43,574 nucleotides of DNA. Origin: Nitritalea halalkaliphila LW7. GTDB lineage: Bacteria; Bacteroidota; Bacteroidia; Cytophagales; Cyclobacteriaceae. Where the stretch lies: the NCBI RefSeq assembly GCF_000265075.1, contig NZ_AJYA01000003.1, forward strand, positions 1-43,574, read 5' to 3'. Each line of letters starts with the position of its first letter. Within the stretch, counting starts at the first letter, position 1. This document shows, in pieces, positions 1-8,548 of the stretch. The translations under genes were made by a program, and so were the position numbers. The notes beneath the pieces were generated by a model. The model saw nothing but the letters and a program-made list of their open reading frames with translations, was not told the DNA's origin and ran no database searches.

Positions 1-3000
1 AGGAAATCGCCAACTTCATTGACCAGCTATTGGTGGATAAGGTAAAGGAACAACTCCAAACACTATCTGATGAATCCAAGCAGATCAAAGAACAAATTGC
101 CGATCTCGAAAAGGACGACATCATCAAAGGTTGGTTGGAAGCTGAAGCAGATGAAAAGAAGACGCTAGAGAAGTTTGGGAAGGATAAAATCAATCAGTAC
201 AAAGAACTCAAAGCCAAGGCCACAGAAGCCACCGTTTCAGTAGAAACCGAAAATCAGATTTACAACCACCTGACCTTGTTCTTCTCACGATACTATGACA
301 AAGGAGACTTCATCAGCAAGCGCAGGTTTGGCAAGAACGAGAAATACATGGTTCCCTACAATGGTGAAGAAACTCACTTCCATTGGGCAAACCATGACCA
401 ATATTATATCAAATCATCTGAGACGTTCAACCATTATGCGTTCAAAGTACAAACTACAGATGGTAATCTGGTAGTAAACTTCAAGCTGCACAATGCGCAG
501 CTTGAGCAAGGTAACGTGAAGGCTGACGAACCTAACTTCTTCCTATTGGCAGACAAAGCCCTGAAATCAAAGAAAAGGATGATAGTGAACTCAACTTCGT
601 ATTGGCCAATAAGCAACCGGATGTAAGCGAAAAAGAAATTACCATCTACTTTGAATACCGGCCCTTGGCAGATGATGAAAAGAAAAAGGTAAAAGGCAAC
701 AGCAAGCAAGACACGCTGGATGAAATAGCTTTTGAGTATTTGAAGAAGGAATTTAGCACCAACCCACTCTTTGCCAACCTCTGGAAAGAACAGGAAGGAA
801 AGCCCCTACTACTCAAAAAGCTGCAACACTACACCCGTAAAAACAAGCATGATTTCTTTATTCATAAGAACCTGAAAGGCTTTTTGGAAAGAGAGCTGGA
901 CTACTACATCAAAAGTGAATTGGTCAATGTGGACGACCTCTATGTAACAGATTCTGACACCCACTTTGACCGACTCAAGCACAACCTGAAAACTATCAAG
1001 GTATTCAAATCCATAGCCGACACCATTATTGCCTTTGTAAGCCAGATCGAAGATTTTCAGAAAAAGCTATGGGAGAAAAAGAAGTTTGTACTCAGTACAG
1101 AGTGGGTCATTACCATTGACCGACTGGTGGAGTACATCGGAGAAGAAGCAGCCAAGCCCATTTTAGAAGAAGTGATTAAAAATGAAAAACAGGTAGCAGA
1201 GTGGAAAGAGTTGTTTGGTAAGAAAGCTCTACCTAAAAACAAAGATGATTTTAAGGCTGATTTACATACTTGGAGAAAACTGCCAATTGATACCCAATAT
1301 TTCGGAGCAGAATTTAAGTTCCATTTAATAAATTGTGTATCCGAGAAAATTAACATTCACGAACAACTCGATGGCATTTTACAGAGATCGGATAATTACC
1401 ACGGTTTACAATTAATTCAGGATTCCTACACAGGCCAGATTAACCCCATCTACGTTGATCCGCCATATAATACTGATGCCTCAGCAATAATTTATAAGAA
1501 CAACTACAAATCATCTTCATTTCTTTCTCTTATGGATCAAAGGATAAAATTATCCGAGAATCTTTTGAAAGATGATTCTATGATTTGTGTTGCTATTGAT
1601 GATGTTGAAGTTCTCGGATTAAGAAAAATTCTCGAAGAATATTATTTTAAAGAAGTAGGCATTGTGGCAGTTCGCTCAAATCCGGCTGGTCGCAAAACAA
1701 AGGGTAAGTTTTCCCCAGCCCATGAATATGCTTTATTCTTTGGGAAATCAAGTTTGGCAATACCAAAGTCACTCGAAATAACATCTAAACGATTTGATAG
1801 GTATCCTGAAAAAGATTCAGAAGGTAATTTCGCATGGGCAAATTTCATACGATCAGGGACCGGGGATAAAAAGGAAGATAGACCAACAATGTATTATCCA
1901 ATTTATGTTGACGACAAGGATAATGTACGTATCCCTGAATTGGAATACGTTAAGGATAATCCTCCAATAGTGCATGAAGAGCCTAAGAAAAATGAAGTCG
2001 CTGTTTGGCCTATTACAAGAGATAACGGAAAGGAAATTCATAAAAGATGGCAAAGGGGTTTTGAGCGAGTTTCAAAAGAAGTAAACGAGTATAGAATAAG
2101 ACGCACTAAGGATGGGCAAATTAGTATTGACTTCAAAACAAGGATGGATGAAAACTCTCTTCCTATTACTTGGTGGGACAAAAAAGAATATGCATCCGCT
2201 AATTACGGAGCGGCAGAATTAAAAGAGCTTTTTGACGAGAAGCCATTCGACTTCCCTAAAGCAAGGAGATTAGTTTACGATTGTTTAAGAGTTAGTGGTG
2301 CATTGGATTCACCAACCTCTATAACTCTGGACTTCTTTCCTGGTTCTGGAACAACTTTTCATGCCGTTCAAATGATGAATAAAGAAGACAATGCCAAACG
2401 TAAATGTATACTTATCGAACAAGGACACTATTTCTACTCAGTAATTATTCCTAGGATTAAAAAAGTAGCTTATACTTACGATTGGAAGGCAGGCAAACCA
2501 AAAAATGACAGCATGAACGGCCTTGGAGTATTCTTCAAATACCAACGTCTAGAGCAGTATGAAGAAGCCTTAGAAAACATTGCCTTCAAAGCGTCAGAAG
2601 ATACTTTGCAGAAAGCCCTGGAGTTTGATCAGTATATTCCTAAATACTTTTTGGAGTTTGAGACCAAGGGCAGTCAGTCGCTGGTAAACACAGCAGCCAT
2701 GCAAGACCCTTGGGATTACAAACTCAAAGTATGGGATGGCTTCACCTACGATACCGAGCAAGCCGTTGATTTGGTTGAAACCTTCAGCTACCTCATTGGA
2801 CTGCACATGCAAAAGTGCATCACCAAAGAGATCAATGGCAAGAAGTATCAGTTTGTTTATGGGCATAATAACGCCAACAAAAACATTCTGGTGGTATGGC
2901 GTTCGGTCAAAGGTTGGTCTTTGGAAGATTACAAAGCTGATGCAGCAGCACTTAAAGAAGCGTTCAAGGCATTCGCCTATGACCTGCTTTACATCAACGA

Positions 3001-3064
3001 TCAAGCACATATAGAAGGCTATCAGCCCATAGAAGAAGTATTCAAAAACAAAATGCTATCGTAA
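1..3064 (+). CDS. Type III-like DNA adenine methyltransferase (Mod), 5' partial, one frameshift
   Basis: This is the modification subunit of a restriction system, expected to methylate adenine N6 at its target site. The reading frame is open to the left edge (frame starting at base 3), so the true start lies outside. An N-terminal charged, probably coiled-coil stretch is followed by a region with NHLTLFFSRYYDKGDF, typical of large site-specific methylases. Motif IV is DPPYNTD at about 1456-1476 and motif I is FFPGSGTT at about 2335-2358; IV before I is the beta order of type III Mod proteins. The frame breaks near 569-573: one missing A in TCAAAGAAAAGG joins ...ALKSK to EKDDSELNFVLANKQ. About 1020 codons are present. 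The next gene starts 4 nt after the stop. The low GC and the neighbouring Res gene support a restriction operon. Family assignment is firm; 'type III' rests on the Mod-Res pairing. Confidence 0.88.
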
Positions 3065-3068
3065 AGTC

Positions 3069-4181
3069 ATGGCCAAGGATTTAACCACATCGGATATACA
3101 CCGCAAAAACATACTGAATAATCGGTACGCACTGCAGGAAATAGAGAAGGAAGTAGGCTTTCCCGGTATTCTGTTCGAAGGCAGTTTGCGATACACCAAG
3201 CGACAGATAGCGCAGTTCTATGACATAGACGAGAGAACCATAAATCGGTATTTGGAACAACATGAAGCTGAGTTTACGGGCAATGGCTATGAAGTGCTAA
3301 ATGGAAAGCGATTAAGAGCGTTTAAAGAAGCTTACGATCAGTATATCAGTGGCTTGTCGGATGTTAAGGACATGAATGTCCCGAACATGCCCGATGGTAG
3401 CGACACAGATGTCGGCACCACGGATTCGGATGTTACCGACATGGATGTCGCCAACATATCCAAAGCACCAAAAGTAGGTGTATTTACCTTCCGCACTTTC
3501 TTAAACATCGGAATGCTCCTGACCGAAAGCAGTCGAGCCAAACAGCTAAGAGCATTGATATTGGATATTGTAATTGACACCATCAATGCAAAGATTGGTG
3601 GTAATACCAAATACATCAACCAGCGGGAAGAAGAATTTTTACCGAGTGCCATTCGGGAATTCAATTACCGACAGGCTTTTACCAATGCCCTAGACGACTG
3701 TATTGTGGACAACAAATGGAAATATGCTCAATTTACCGATGCTGTGTACAAATCCATCTTTCATGAAAACGCTAAAGAGTACAAACAAATACTAAATCTA
3801 AAAGCAAAGGATTCTGCAAGAGATACCATGTACTCAGAAGTATTGGATCTGATAGCAGCCTATGAAAATGGCTTTGCGGAATTTCTTTGCAATAAAAAAG
3901 AAGAGCTTGGCAGAAGGCTTACCATGCCGGAAGCCAAATTGATGTTTGACCAATTCGAAAAGTTCCACGGAGCAGCTTTTAGGCCGCTATTGGAAAAAGT
4001 ACGAACGCTCATGGCGAGCAGAGATATGGTTTTCAGGGATGCTTTACATGAAAAACTCAAAAGCTATGTCACACACTTGACTGCTGATGAATTTGAAAAG
4101 TTTCTGGGAGAAAAGAGCATGGCACTAGAAGAGCGACTGAAAGAAAACATTGATGTCTTCAAGAGACTAAAGGATAGGTAA
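3069..4181 (+). CDS. RhuM-like DNA-binding protein of the R-M operon, possible partner of the Doc toxin
   Basis: A 370-residue protein starting at an ATG 4 nt after mod. Residues about 40-70 read YTKRQIAQFYDIDERTINRY, a helix-turn-helix of the kind seen in RhuM-like proteins. A linker at about 95-130 is built from D-V/M-x-V/N repeats (DMNVPNM ... DMDVANI). The second half, with KYINQREEEFLP and NAKEYKQILNLKAKDSARDTMYS (read as two pieces), is a helical domain that in my memory of this family accompanies Fic/Doc genes. It lies between Mod and Doc with only 1 nt to doc, so the two are surely co-transcribed. I infer that it may be the antitoxin or a local regulator. No catalytic motif is visible. 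The biochemical role is unknown. Confidence 0.7.
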   Translation: MAKDLTTSDIHRKNILNNRYALQEIEKEVGFPGILFEGSLRYTKRQIAQFYDIDERTINRYLEQHEAEFTGNGYEVLNGKRLRAFKEAYDQYISGLSDVKDMNVPNMPDGSDTDVGTTDSDVTDMDVANISKAPKVGVFTFRTFLNIGMLLTESSRAKQLRALILDIVIDTINAKIGGNTKYINQREEEFLPSAIREFNYRQAFTNALDDCIVDNKWKYAQFTDAVYKSIFHENAKEYKQILNLKAKDSARDTMYSEVLDLIAAYENGFAEFLCNKKEELGRRLTMPEAKLMFDQFEKFHGAAFRPLLEKVRTLMASRDMVFRDALHEKLKSYVTHLTADEFEKFLGEKSMALEERLKENIDVFKRLKDR

Positions 4182-4182
4182 T

Positions 4183-4623
4183 ATGGCATTTAACTATTTC
4201 AATATAGAATATGCCGTCAAAACCCATGATTTCATCATCAATGAATCAGGTGGTTCTCATGGAGAAAATGATTTGGGTTTACTGGAAAGCGTATTGGAGC
4301 ATATCCAAAACGACTTTTACTATCCAGAGTTTGAAGCCAAGATTAACCATTTGGTATTCTCGGTAAATAAGAACCACGCATTCAGCGATGGAAATAAAAG
4401 AAGTAGTATCGCTCTTGGAGCCTATTTCTTAGAGATTAACGGACTCGATTACTGCATCGATCGGTTTATTATTGAAATGGAAAATATTGCCGTGCATGTG
4501 GCGGATAACAGAATTGATAAAGACCTGCTATTTGAAATTATTTACTCGGTCATCAATGAAGATGATTTTAGTGAAGAACTCAGGTTGAAGATTATAGAAG
4601 CCACAAGTACTGAAGAAATTTAA
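4183..4623 (+). CDS. doc: Doc/Fic-family toxin-like protein
   Basis: A 146-residue protein with the Fic/Doc signature HAFSDGNKR at residues 65-73, the Doc variant (NKR rather than GxGNGR). Doc of phage P1 phosphorylates elongation factor EF-Tu and stops translation; by family this protein may do the same, but the substrate here is unknown. The N-terminal segment (residues 25-45, GENDLGLLESVLEH) matches the usual Doc start with a glycine-rich turn before a helix. It has no small Phd-type antitoxin before it; the gene just upstream is the RhuM-like protein, 1 nt away, and the Res gene follows after 5 nt. Start ATG and length are normal for the family. Confidence 0.85.
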   Translation: MAFNYFNIEYAVKTHDFIINESGGSHGENDLGLLESVLEHIQNDFYYPEFEAKINHLVFSVNKNHAFSDGNKRSSIALGAYFLEINGLDYCIDRFIIEMENIAVHVADNRIDKDLLFEIIYSVINEDDFSEELRLKIIEATSTEEI

Positions 4624-4628
4624 GCATT

Positions 4629-7600
4629 ATGCAATTAGAAAAACAACTTGTACTATTCAGATACATCTTGCTCCAGTTGGGTTATGAAGCCTTTGAAGAC
4701 TTGCGGGATGAATTTAACAACAAAGAGTCTGGCACTAGCTCTACCGGATATACCTTTTTTGCCAGTGCTTTAATGGCCAATTCGGAAAAACTGATTGAAG
4801 ATCGGGTAATTCAACAATATGATGAAGCTATTCAAGGCTATGAAAAAAGATTAAGGGAAAACCGAGCTGAGCCTTTCCTTACCTTCAAATATTACCAGTG
4901 GTTTTCATTGCTCTTCACAGAATATTTCTTTGATTTTTACAGCAACAATCCAACGGTTTTAATCAATTCGCTCAATCAGTATGCTCAGGATAGCCGGGAC
5001 TTCAAGGATATAGAAGCCTACACGGAAAAGGATTTAAAAAAATTAGCTTATTGGATGGCAACAGGCAGTGGAAAAACCCTCCTGATGCATTGCAACTATT
5101 GGCAGATCACCAAATATTTTAAGGAATGGGAAAATATCATTCTTATTACGCCAAATGAAGGTCTGAGCCGACAGCATTACGAAAGCTGCTTGGAAAGTGG
5201 CATTCCTGCAAAACTTTACTCAGGAAGTGAAGAAAGCTTGAAAACCAAAGAAGGTGAAATCCTGATATTGGAAATCACCAAGCTAGTAAAGGAAAAAGAA
5301 GGTGAAGGAGTTAGTGTTGACGTTGATTATTTCTCTGAATCCAAAAACCTTGTTTTTATTGACGAAGGCCACAAAGGGCAAAAGTCAGAAGAACGTGCCT
5401 GGAAAAACCTAAGAGAACATTTAACCCGTGGCGAAGGATCATTCACCTTTGAGTATTCAGCCACCTTTGGGCAGATCATCACTAACAGTACAAAGGATTT
5501 ACTTCAAGAATATGGCAAGTCCATCATTTTTGATTATTCCTATCGACATTTCTATACAGATGGCTACGGCAAAGATTTCAGCGTATTCAATTTAGATGCG
5601 AAGAACGAGTACAGCGAAGAACAGAATAAATTGCTACTAACTGCCAGCCTTTTAGGTTATTATGAACAGTTAGCCCTTTACGAGCAATATGAAAAGGATT
5701 TGCGTCAATATAATATTGAAAAGCCCTTGTGGGTATTTGTGGGTAGCAGGGTAATCAGTTCATCATCAAGCACCTTAACACAAGGCGACAAAGAAAGCAT
5801 TTCAGATGTATCACGAATTGTCAAGTTCTTTAAGTATGCCCTATCTTCTCCTACAGCACTGCAATCGGATATAAATAAGATTCTAAAGGGCGACACGGGC
5901 TTACGTGATGCAGATGGGAATGATATTTTTAAAGGTCGTTTTGAGTATTTGAAAAAGGAAACACCCATTGCTGAATCTATTCTCACCAAAGTTTTCAATG
6001 GCATTGGCAATATTGAAGCCTATCAGGTCAAGCAAGCAGATGGAGAAATAGCACTCAAAACAAAAACATCTGATCAATATTTTGCGGTCATCAATATTGG
6101 TGATGTACCGAAGTATGCCAAGACATTGGAAGCTGACACAGATGGCGATTTAACTATCCAAGACGACAGCTTTACTAAATCATTGTTTCAGGCCATTTCA
6201 GAAACTGACTCCACCATCAATATTTTGATTGGTTCCAAGAAGTTTATTGAAGGCTGGAACTCTTGGCGTGTTTCCAGTATGGGATTAATGAATATGGGTA
6301 AAAGTGAAGGCGCTCAAATCATTCAGCTATTTGGCCGTGGTGTTCGTCTGAAAGGAAAGAACCTTTCGCTAAAGCGTGAAGAAGCCAATGCACCCTACCA
6401 TGTAAGAGCCTTGCAGACCATTTCCATTATGGGCTTAAATGCATCTTACATGAACCGATTCTTAACTGAAATTGAGAAAGAAGTTCCGGATTACACCAAC
6501 TATTCGATTGAAATTAAGCTCAACCACGAAGATCAATGGAATGGCCAGATAATGACCTTCCGCAAGCAAAACGATAAATCTTTCAAGGATGAAATCATAG
6601 AATTGGAGTACAATGCAGATGTTGCAAAGCGTGTAACAATTGATCTGCGTAACAAGATAAGCATTGCTTCAGGTGGATTCAATAGCCAGTTTGCAGAAGA
6701 TGCCGCAGAGTACAATGAAAACTTTCTAAAAGGTTTCAGGGGCTTCATCGATTTCAATGCCCTTACTATGGAAGCCAATAGGTATAAACTTTTGAAGGGC
6801 TACCAAAACTTAATTATAAATAGTGAAATATTCTCTCAATTGATCGAAGAAGGGAACTTCAACCTTTTCAGTCACAAAGGTCAGTTCGAGATAAATGAAG
6901 CTATTTCAGGAAAAGTACATGCAGTCGCAGTAAGTTTGGTTAAAGACTACATCAATAAGTTTTATGCTGACAAGGAAAAGGCATTCCTATCAAAATACTT
7001 AACCTACGATATGCTGGATCATGCTTCCCATTCAGCCATGTTCCCTGCATCGCATACCATGATTGTGAAAGTGCCCAAAAAACACGACACATTTATTTCA
7101 GAGCTAGAATCAAGAATAAAGGAGATATATGAAAATGACGACAAAATACTCCCATCTATTCATTTTGACAAGCACCTATACTCACCAATTGCATCTATAG
7201 CAGATGGTAAAAAATTCAAAGAAATAAAGACGGTTCCTGTACGGCTAAATGAAGGCGAAAGAGATTTTATCAATCACCTTCGAGTATATGCCAGGGAGTC
7301 AAAGCAATTTGAAGGTAAAAAGCTTTTTGTCCTCAGAAATTTATCTGTGAAGGGTATTGGCTTTTTCATGGAAAGCTCCTCCTTTTACCCAGATTTTATC
7401 CTTTGGGTAGTAGATGGTTCCAAGCAGTATATCTACTTCCTTGACCCAAAAGGGATTTTATTAGGAGAAACACACTTCAATAACCCAAAAGTCCTTTGGT
7501 GTAAAGACGATGCTTCCATATTAGAAGCAAAAATTCAATCAGATTTAAATAAGGATAAGAAAGAAATTGAAGTGCATATATCAGCCTTTATCTTGTCAGT

Positions 7601-7736
7601 TACGCCTTTTGCCAAAGTACAAAAGGTTTGGAGTGATGGTAATGTTACAAGGAATGAATTTGCCGAAAATAAAGTGCTCTTTATCGAGAGCAATAAGGAG
7701 TACTTAGGAAAGATATTCGAGAATTTGAATTTATAA
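4629..7736 (+). CDS. Type III-like restriction subunit (Res), DEAD/DEAH helicase with PD-(D/E)XK nuclease
   Basis: A 1035-residue restriction subunit. Walker A is MATGSGKT (about 5056-5079), Walker B is FIDEGH (about 5357-5374), and a superfamily 2 arginine-finger motif appears as QLFGRGVRLKG (about 6322-6354). Near the C-terminus, SFYPDFILW followed by YIYFLDPKG (about 7381-7455) fits a PD-(D/E)XK nuclease core. In type III systems Res uses ATP to move or switch state on DNA and cuts only together with Mod. It is the last gene of the operon and complete, from ATG to TAA. Sequence is AT-rich like the three genes before it, unlike the genes right of the tRNA. Walker, DEGH and nuclease motifs are seen; the type is inferred from Mod. 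Confidence 0.88.
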   Translation: MQLEKQLVLFRYILLQLGYEAFEDLRDEFNNKESGTSSTGYTFFASALMANSEKLIEDRVIQQYDEAIQGYEKRLRENRAEPFLTFKYYQWFSLLFTEYFFDFYSNNPTVLINSLNQYAQDSRDFKDIEAYTEKDLKKLAYWMATGSGKTLLMHCNYWQITKYFKEWENIILITPNEGLSRQHYESCLESGIPAKLYSGSEESLKTKEGEILILEITKLVKEKEGEGVSVDVDYFSESKNLVFIDEGHKGQKSEERAWKNLREHLTRGEGSFTFEYSATFGQIITNSTKDLLQEYGKSIIFDYSYRHFYTDGYGKDFSVFNLDAKNEYSEEQNKLLLTASLLGYYEQLALYEQYEKDLRQYNIEKPLWVFVGSRVISSSSSTLTQGDKESISDVSRIVKFFKYALSSPTALQSDINKILKGDTGLRDADGNDIFKGRFEYLKKETPIAESILTKVFNGIGNIEAYQVKQADGEIALKTKTSDQYFAVINIGDVPKYAKTLEADTDGDLTIQDDSFTKSLFQAISETDSTINILIGSKKFIEGWNSWRVSSMGLMNMGKSEGAQIIQLFGRGVRLKGKNLSLKREEANAPYHVRALQTISIMGLNASYMNRFLTEIEKEVPDYTNYSIEIKLNHEDQWNGQIMTFRKQNDKSFKDEIIELEYNADVAKRVTIDLRNKISIASGGFNSQFAEDAAEYNENFLKGFRGFIDFNALTMEANRYKLLKGYQNLIINSEIFSQLIEEGNFNLFSHKGQFEINEAISGKVHAVAVSLVKDYINKFYADKEKAFLSKYLTYDMLDHASHSAMFPASHTMIVKVPKKHDTFISELESRIKEIYENDDKILPSIHFDKHLYSPIASIADGKKFKEIKTVPVRLNEGERDFINHLRVYARESKQFEGKKLFVLRNLSVKGIGFFMESSSFYPDFILWVVDGSKQYIYFLDPKGILLGETHFNNPKVLWCKDDASILEAKIQSDLNKDKKEIEVHISAFILSVTPFAKVQKVWSDGNVTRNEFAENKVLFIESNKEYLGKIFENLNL

Positions 7737-8059
7737 ATCAAACTGATGCCACCAACACTAAATACGATTGGAGATTTCCAATCTAAAAATGACTTGGTGA
7801 GCTGAAACCCGTTTTTGTTGGTGTTCAGCACTTAGTTGCTCCAGGGAGGAAGTCTTATCAAAAAAAAGGACTTTCGGCCTTCTCCCTTTCTTACAAATTC
7901 GGAAAAGTTTGGCAATTTACGATAAGAATCTATAACCAGTCTCTTGGTTAGCTTTCTTGTCTTTTGCTGCTAACACGATTTTTTCGCTACTAAATTCGCT
8001 ACTGAATTTAAAAAGAAATTCCTAACTCGCGCTATTTCAGCAAGTTAGGAATCCATCAA
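7737..8059. other. Non-coding stretch between the R-M operon and the tRNA cluster
   Basis: No convincing gene on either strand. It has a folded segment just after the Res stop: GATTGGA/TCCAATC (7766-7783) inside a longer pairing of 7750-7757 with 7816-7823, which may help end the R-M transcript although no T-run follows directly. A 12-base imperfect tandem repeat TTCGCTACT(A/G)AA occurs near 7983-8007. This may be the worn edge of an island, where an integrase could once have been, but I cannot recognise one. Confidence 0.4.
8008..8052 (-). terminator. Rho-independent terminator behind the decayed tRNA-Ser copy
   Basis: The 10-bp stem ATTCCTAACT/AGTTAGGAAT (8018-8027 with 8043-8052) is followed on the minus strand by a T-rich tract (TTTCTTTTT). 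It stands in the same place relative to the decayed copy as the other terminator does to the intact tRNA, which suggests that the copy was once a full gene. Confidence 0.7.
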
Positions 8060-8158
8060 GCAGAGAGTGGGGGATTCGATTCGCCGCGGCGAAACGGAAT
8101 AATCCGTACGACAGTTGATCTTTCTGAGGCAGATGGTTTAAAGCCCCTCACTGGTTAG
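8060..8158 (-). pseudogene. Decayed tRNA-Ser copy
   Basis: This shares long pieces with the intact tRNA-Ser next to it. The 3' acceptor strand and half of the T-arm (GCAGAGAGTGGGGGATTCGA on the plus strand) are identical, and the long variable arm (CCGTACGACAGTT) is kept. The T-stem no longer pairs, the anticodon arm is replaced by unrelated bases around CTGAGGCAGATGG, and the acceptor 5' strand is lost. It cannot fold as a normal tRNA. Confidence 0.7.
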
Positions 8159-8185
8159 AGGGTGTAGTTAAAGTTGATGATTTTG

Positions 8186-8226
8186 GATAAAAAATAAACC
8201 CTAATCGGCATGTAGCCAATTAGGGT
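8186..8226 (-). terminator. Terminator of tRNA-Ser
   Basis: The stem ACCCTAATcGGC/GCCaATTAGGGT (8198-8209 with 8215-8226, one mismatch) has a 5-base loop and is followed on the minus strand by TTTATTTTTT. It begins 8 nt after the tRNA 3' end, as expected for a single tRNA transcript. Confidence 0.85.
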
Positions 8227-8233
8227 CTTAAAG

Positions 8234-8322
8234 CAGAGAGTGGGGGATTCGAACCCCCGGTACGGAATAACCCGTACGACAGTTTAGCAAACTGTTGGTT
8301 TAAGCCACTCACCCAACTCTCT
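8234..8322 (-). tRNA. tRNA-Ser (anticodon GCU)
   Basis: On the minus strand the acceptor strands AGAGAGT and ACTCTCT pair fully over 7 bp, with G as discriminator. The D-arm, the anticodon arm ACAGT-TTGCTAA-ACTGT with anticodon GCT (plus 8286-8288), a long class II variable arm around CGTACGG...CCGTACC, and the T-arm GGGGG-TTCGAAT-CCCCC all fold. The size of 89 nt and the long variable arm fit tRNA-Ser, reading AGC/AGU codons. CCA is not encoded. Its 3' end faces the R-M operon, so it is a plausible integration target. Confidence 0.95.
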
Positions 8323-8335
8323 ATATTTTTATAAT

Positions 8336-8391
8336 TCCGAGCGACAGTTTATCCGCCTGAGGCGGATGGTTTAAGCCACTCACCCGATCAT
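8336..8391 (-). pseudogene. Second decayed tRNA-Ser copy (5' half)
   Basis: On the minus strand the D-arm GGTGAGTGGCTTAAACC is identical to the intact tRNA. The anticodon arm is replaced by a perfect palindrome, ATCCGCCTCAGGCGGAT, then AAACTGTCG resumes the tRNA-like sequence before it is lost. It lies between the promoter and the intact tRNA-Ser, so it must be transcribed with it. Confidence 0.65.
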
Positions 8392-8444
8392 ATACAGCAC
8401 TTAAATGAAGCACTGCGGCAGGATGTGTAACCCTTTTGCTGATG

Positions 8445-8477
8445 CAAATATACCGAAATAGCCCGTACTTTTACAAA
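8445..8477 (-). promoter_or_regulatory. Bacteroidota-type promoter of the tRNA-Ser cluster
   Basis: On the minus strand a -7 box TATATTTG (plus 8445-8452) is preceded, after 21 nt, by TTG (-33 box TTTG/TTGT, plus 8474-8477). This matches the consensus TTG-N(17-23)-TAnnTTTG of the Bacteroidota housekeeping sigma factor. Transcription would start near 8438 and run through the decayed 5' half into tRNA-Ser. Confidence 0.75.
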
Positions 8478-8548
8478 TTCTACTCCCTTTTAAAAGAGCT
8501 TTTTTTTTGGCTTTTTTTACTGTTTTTCTTTAAGCATTTGAGCCTCAA

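Noticed and set aside
7983..8007. 12-base tandem repeat TTCGCTACT(A/G)AA
   Set aside because: Only two imperfect units; on the minus strand it codes S-S-E-F-S-S-E in an open frame without any sign of a gene. Too little to call an array or site.
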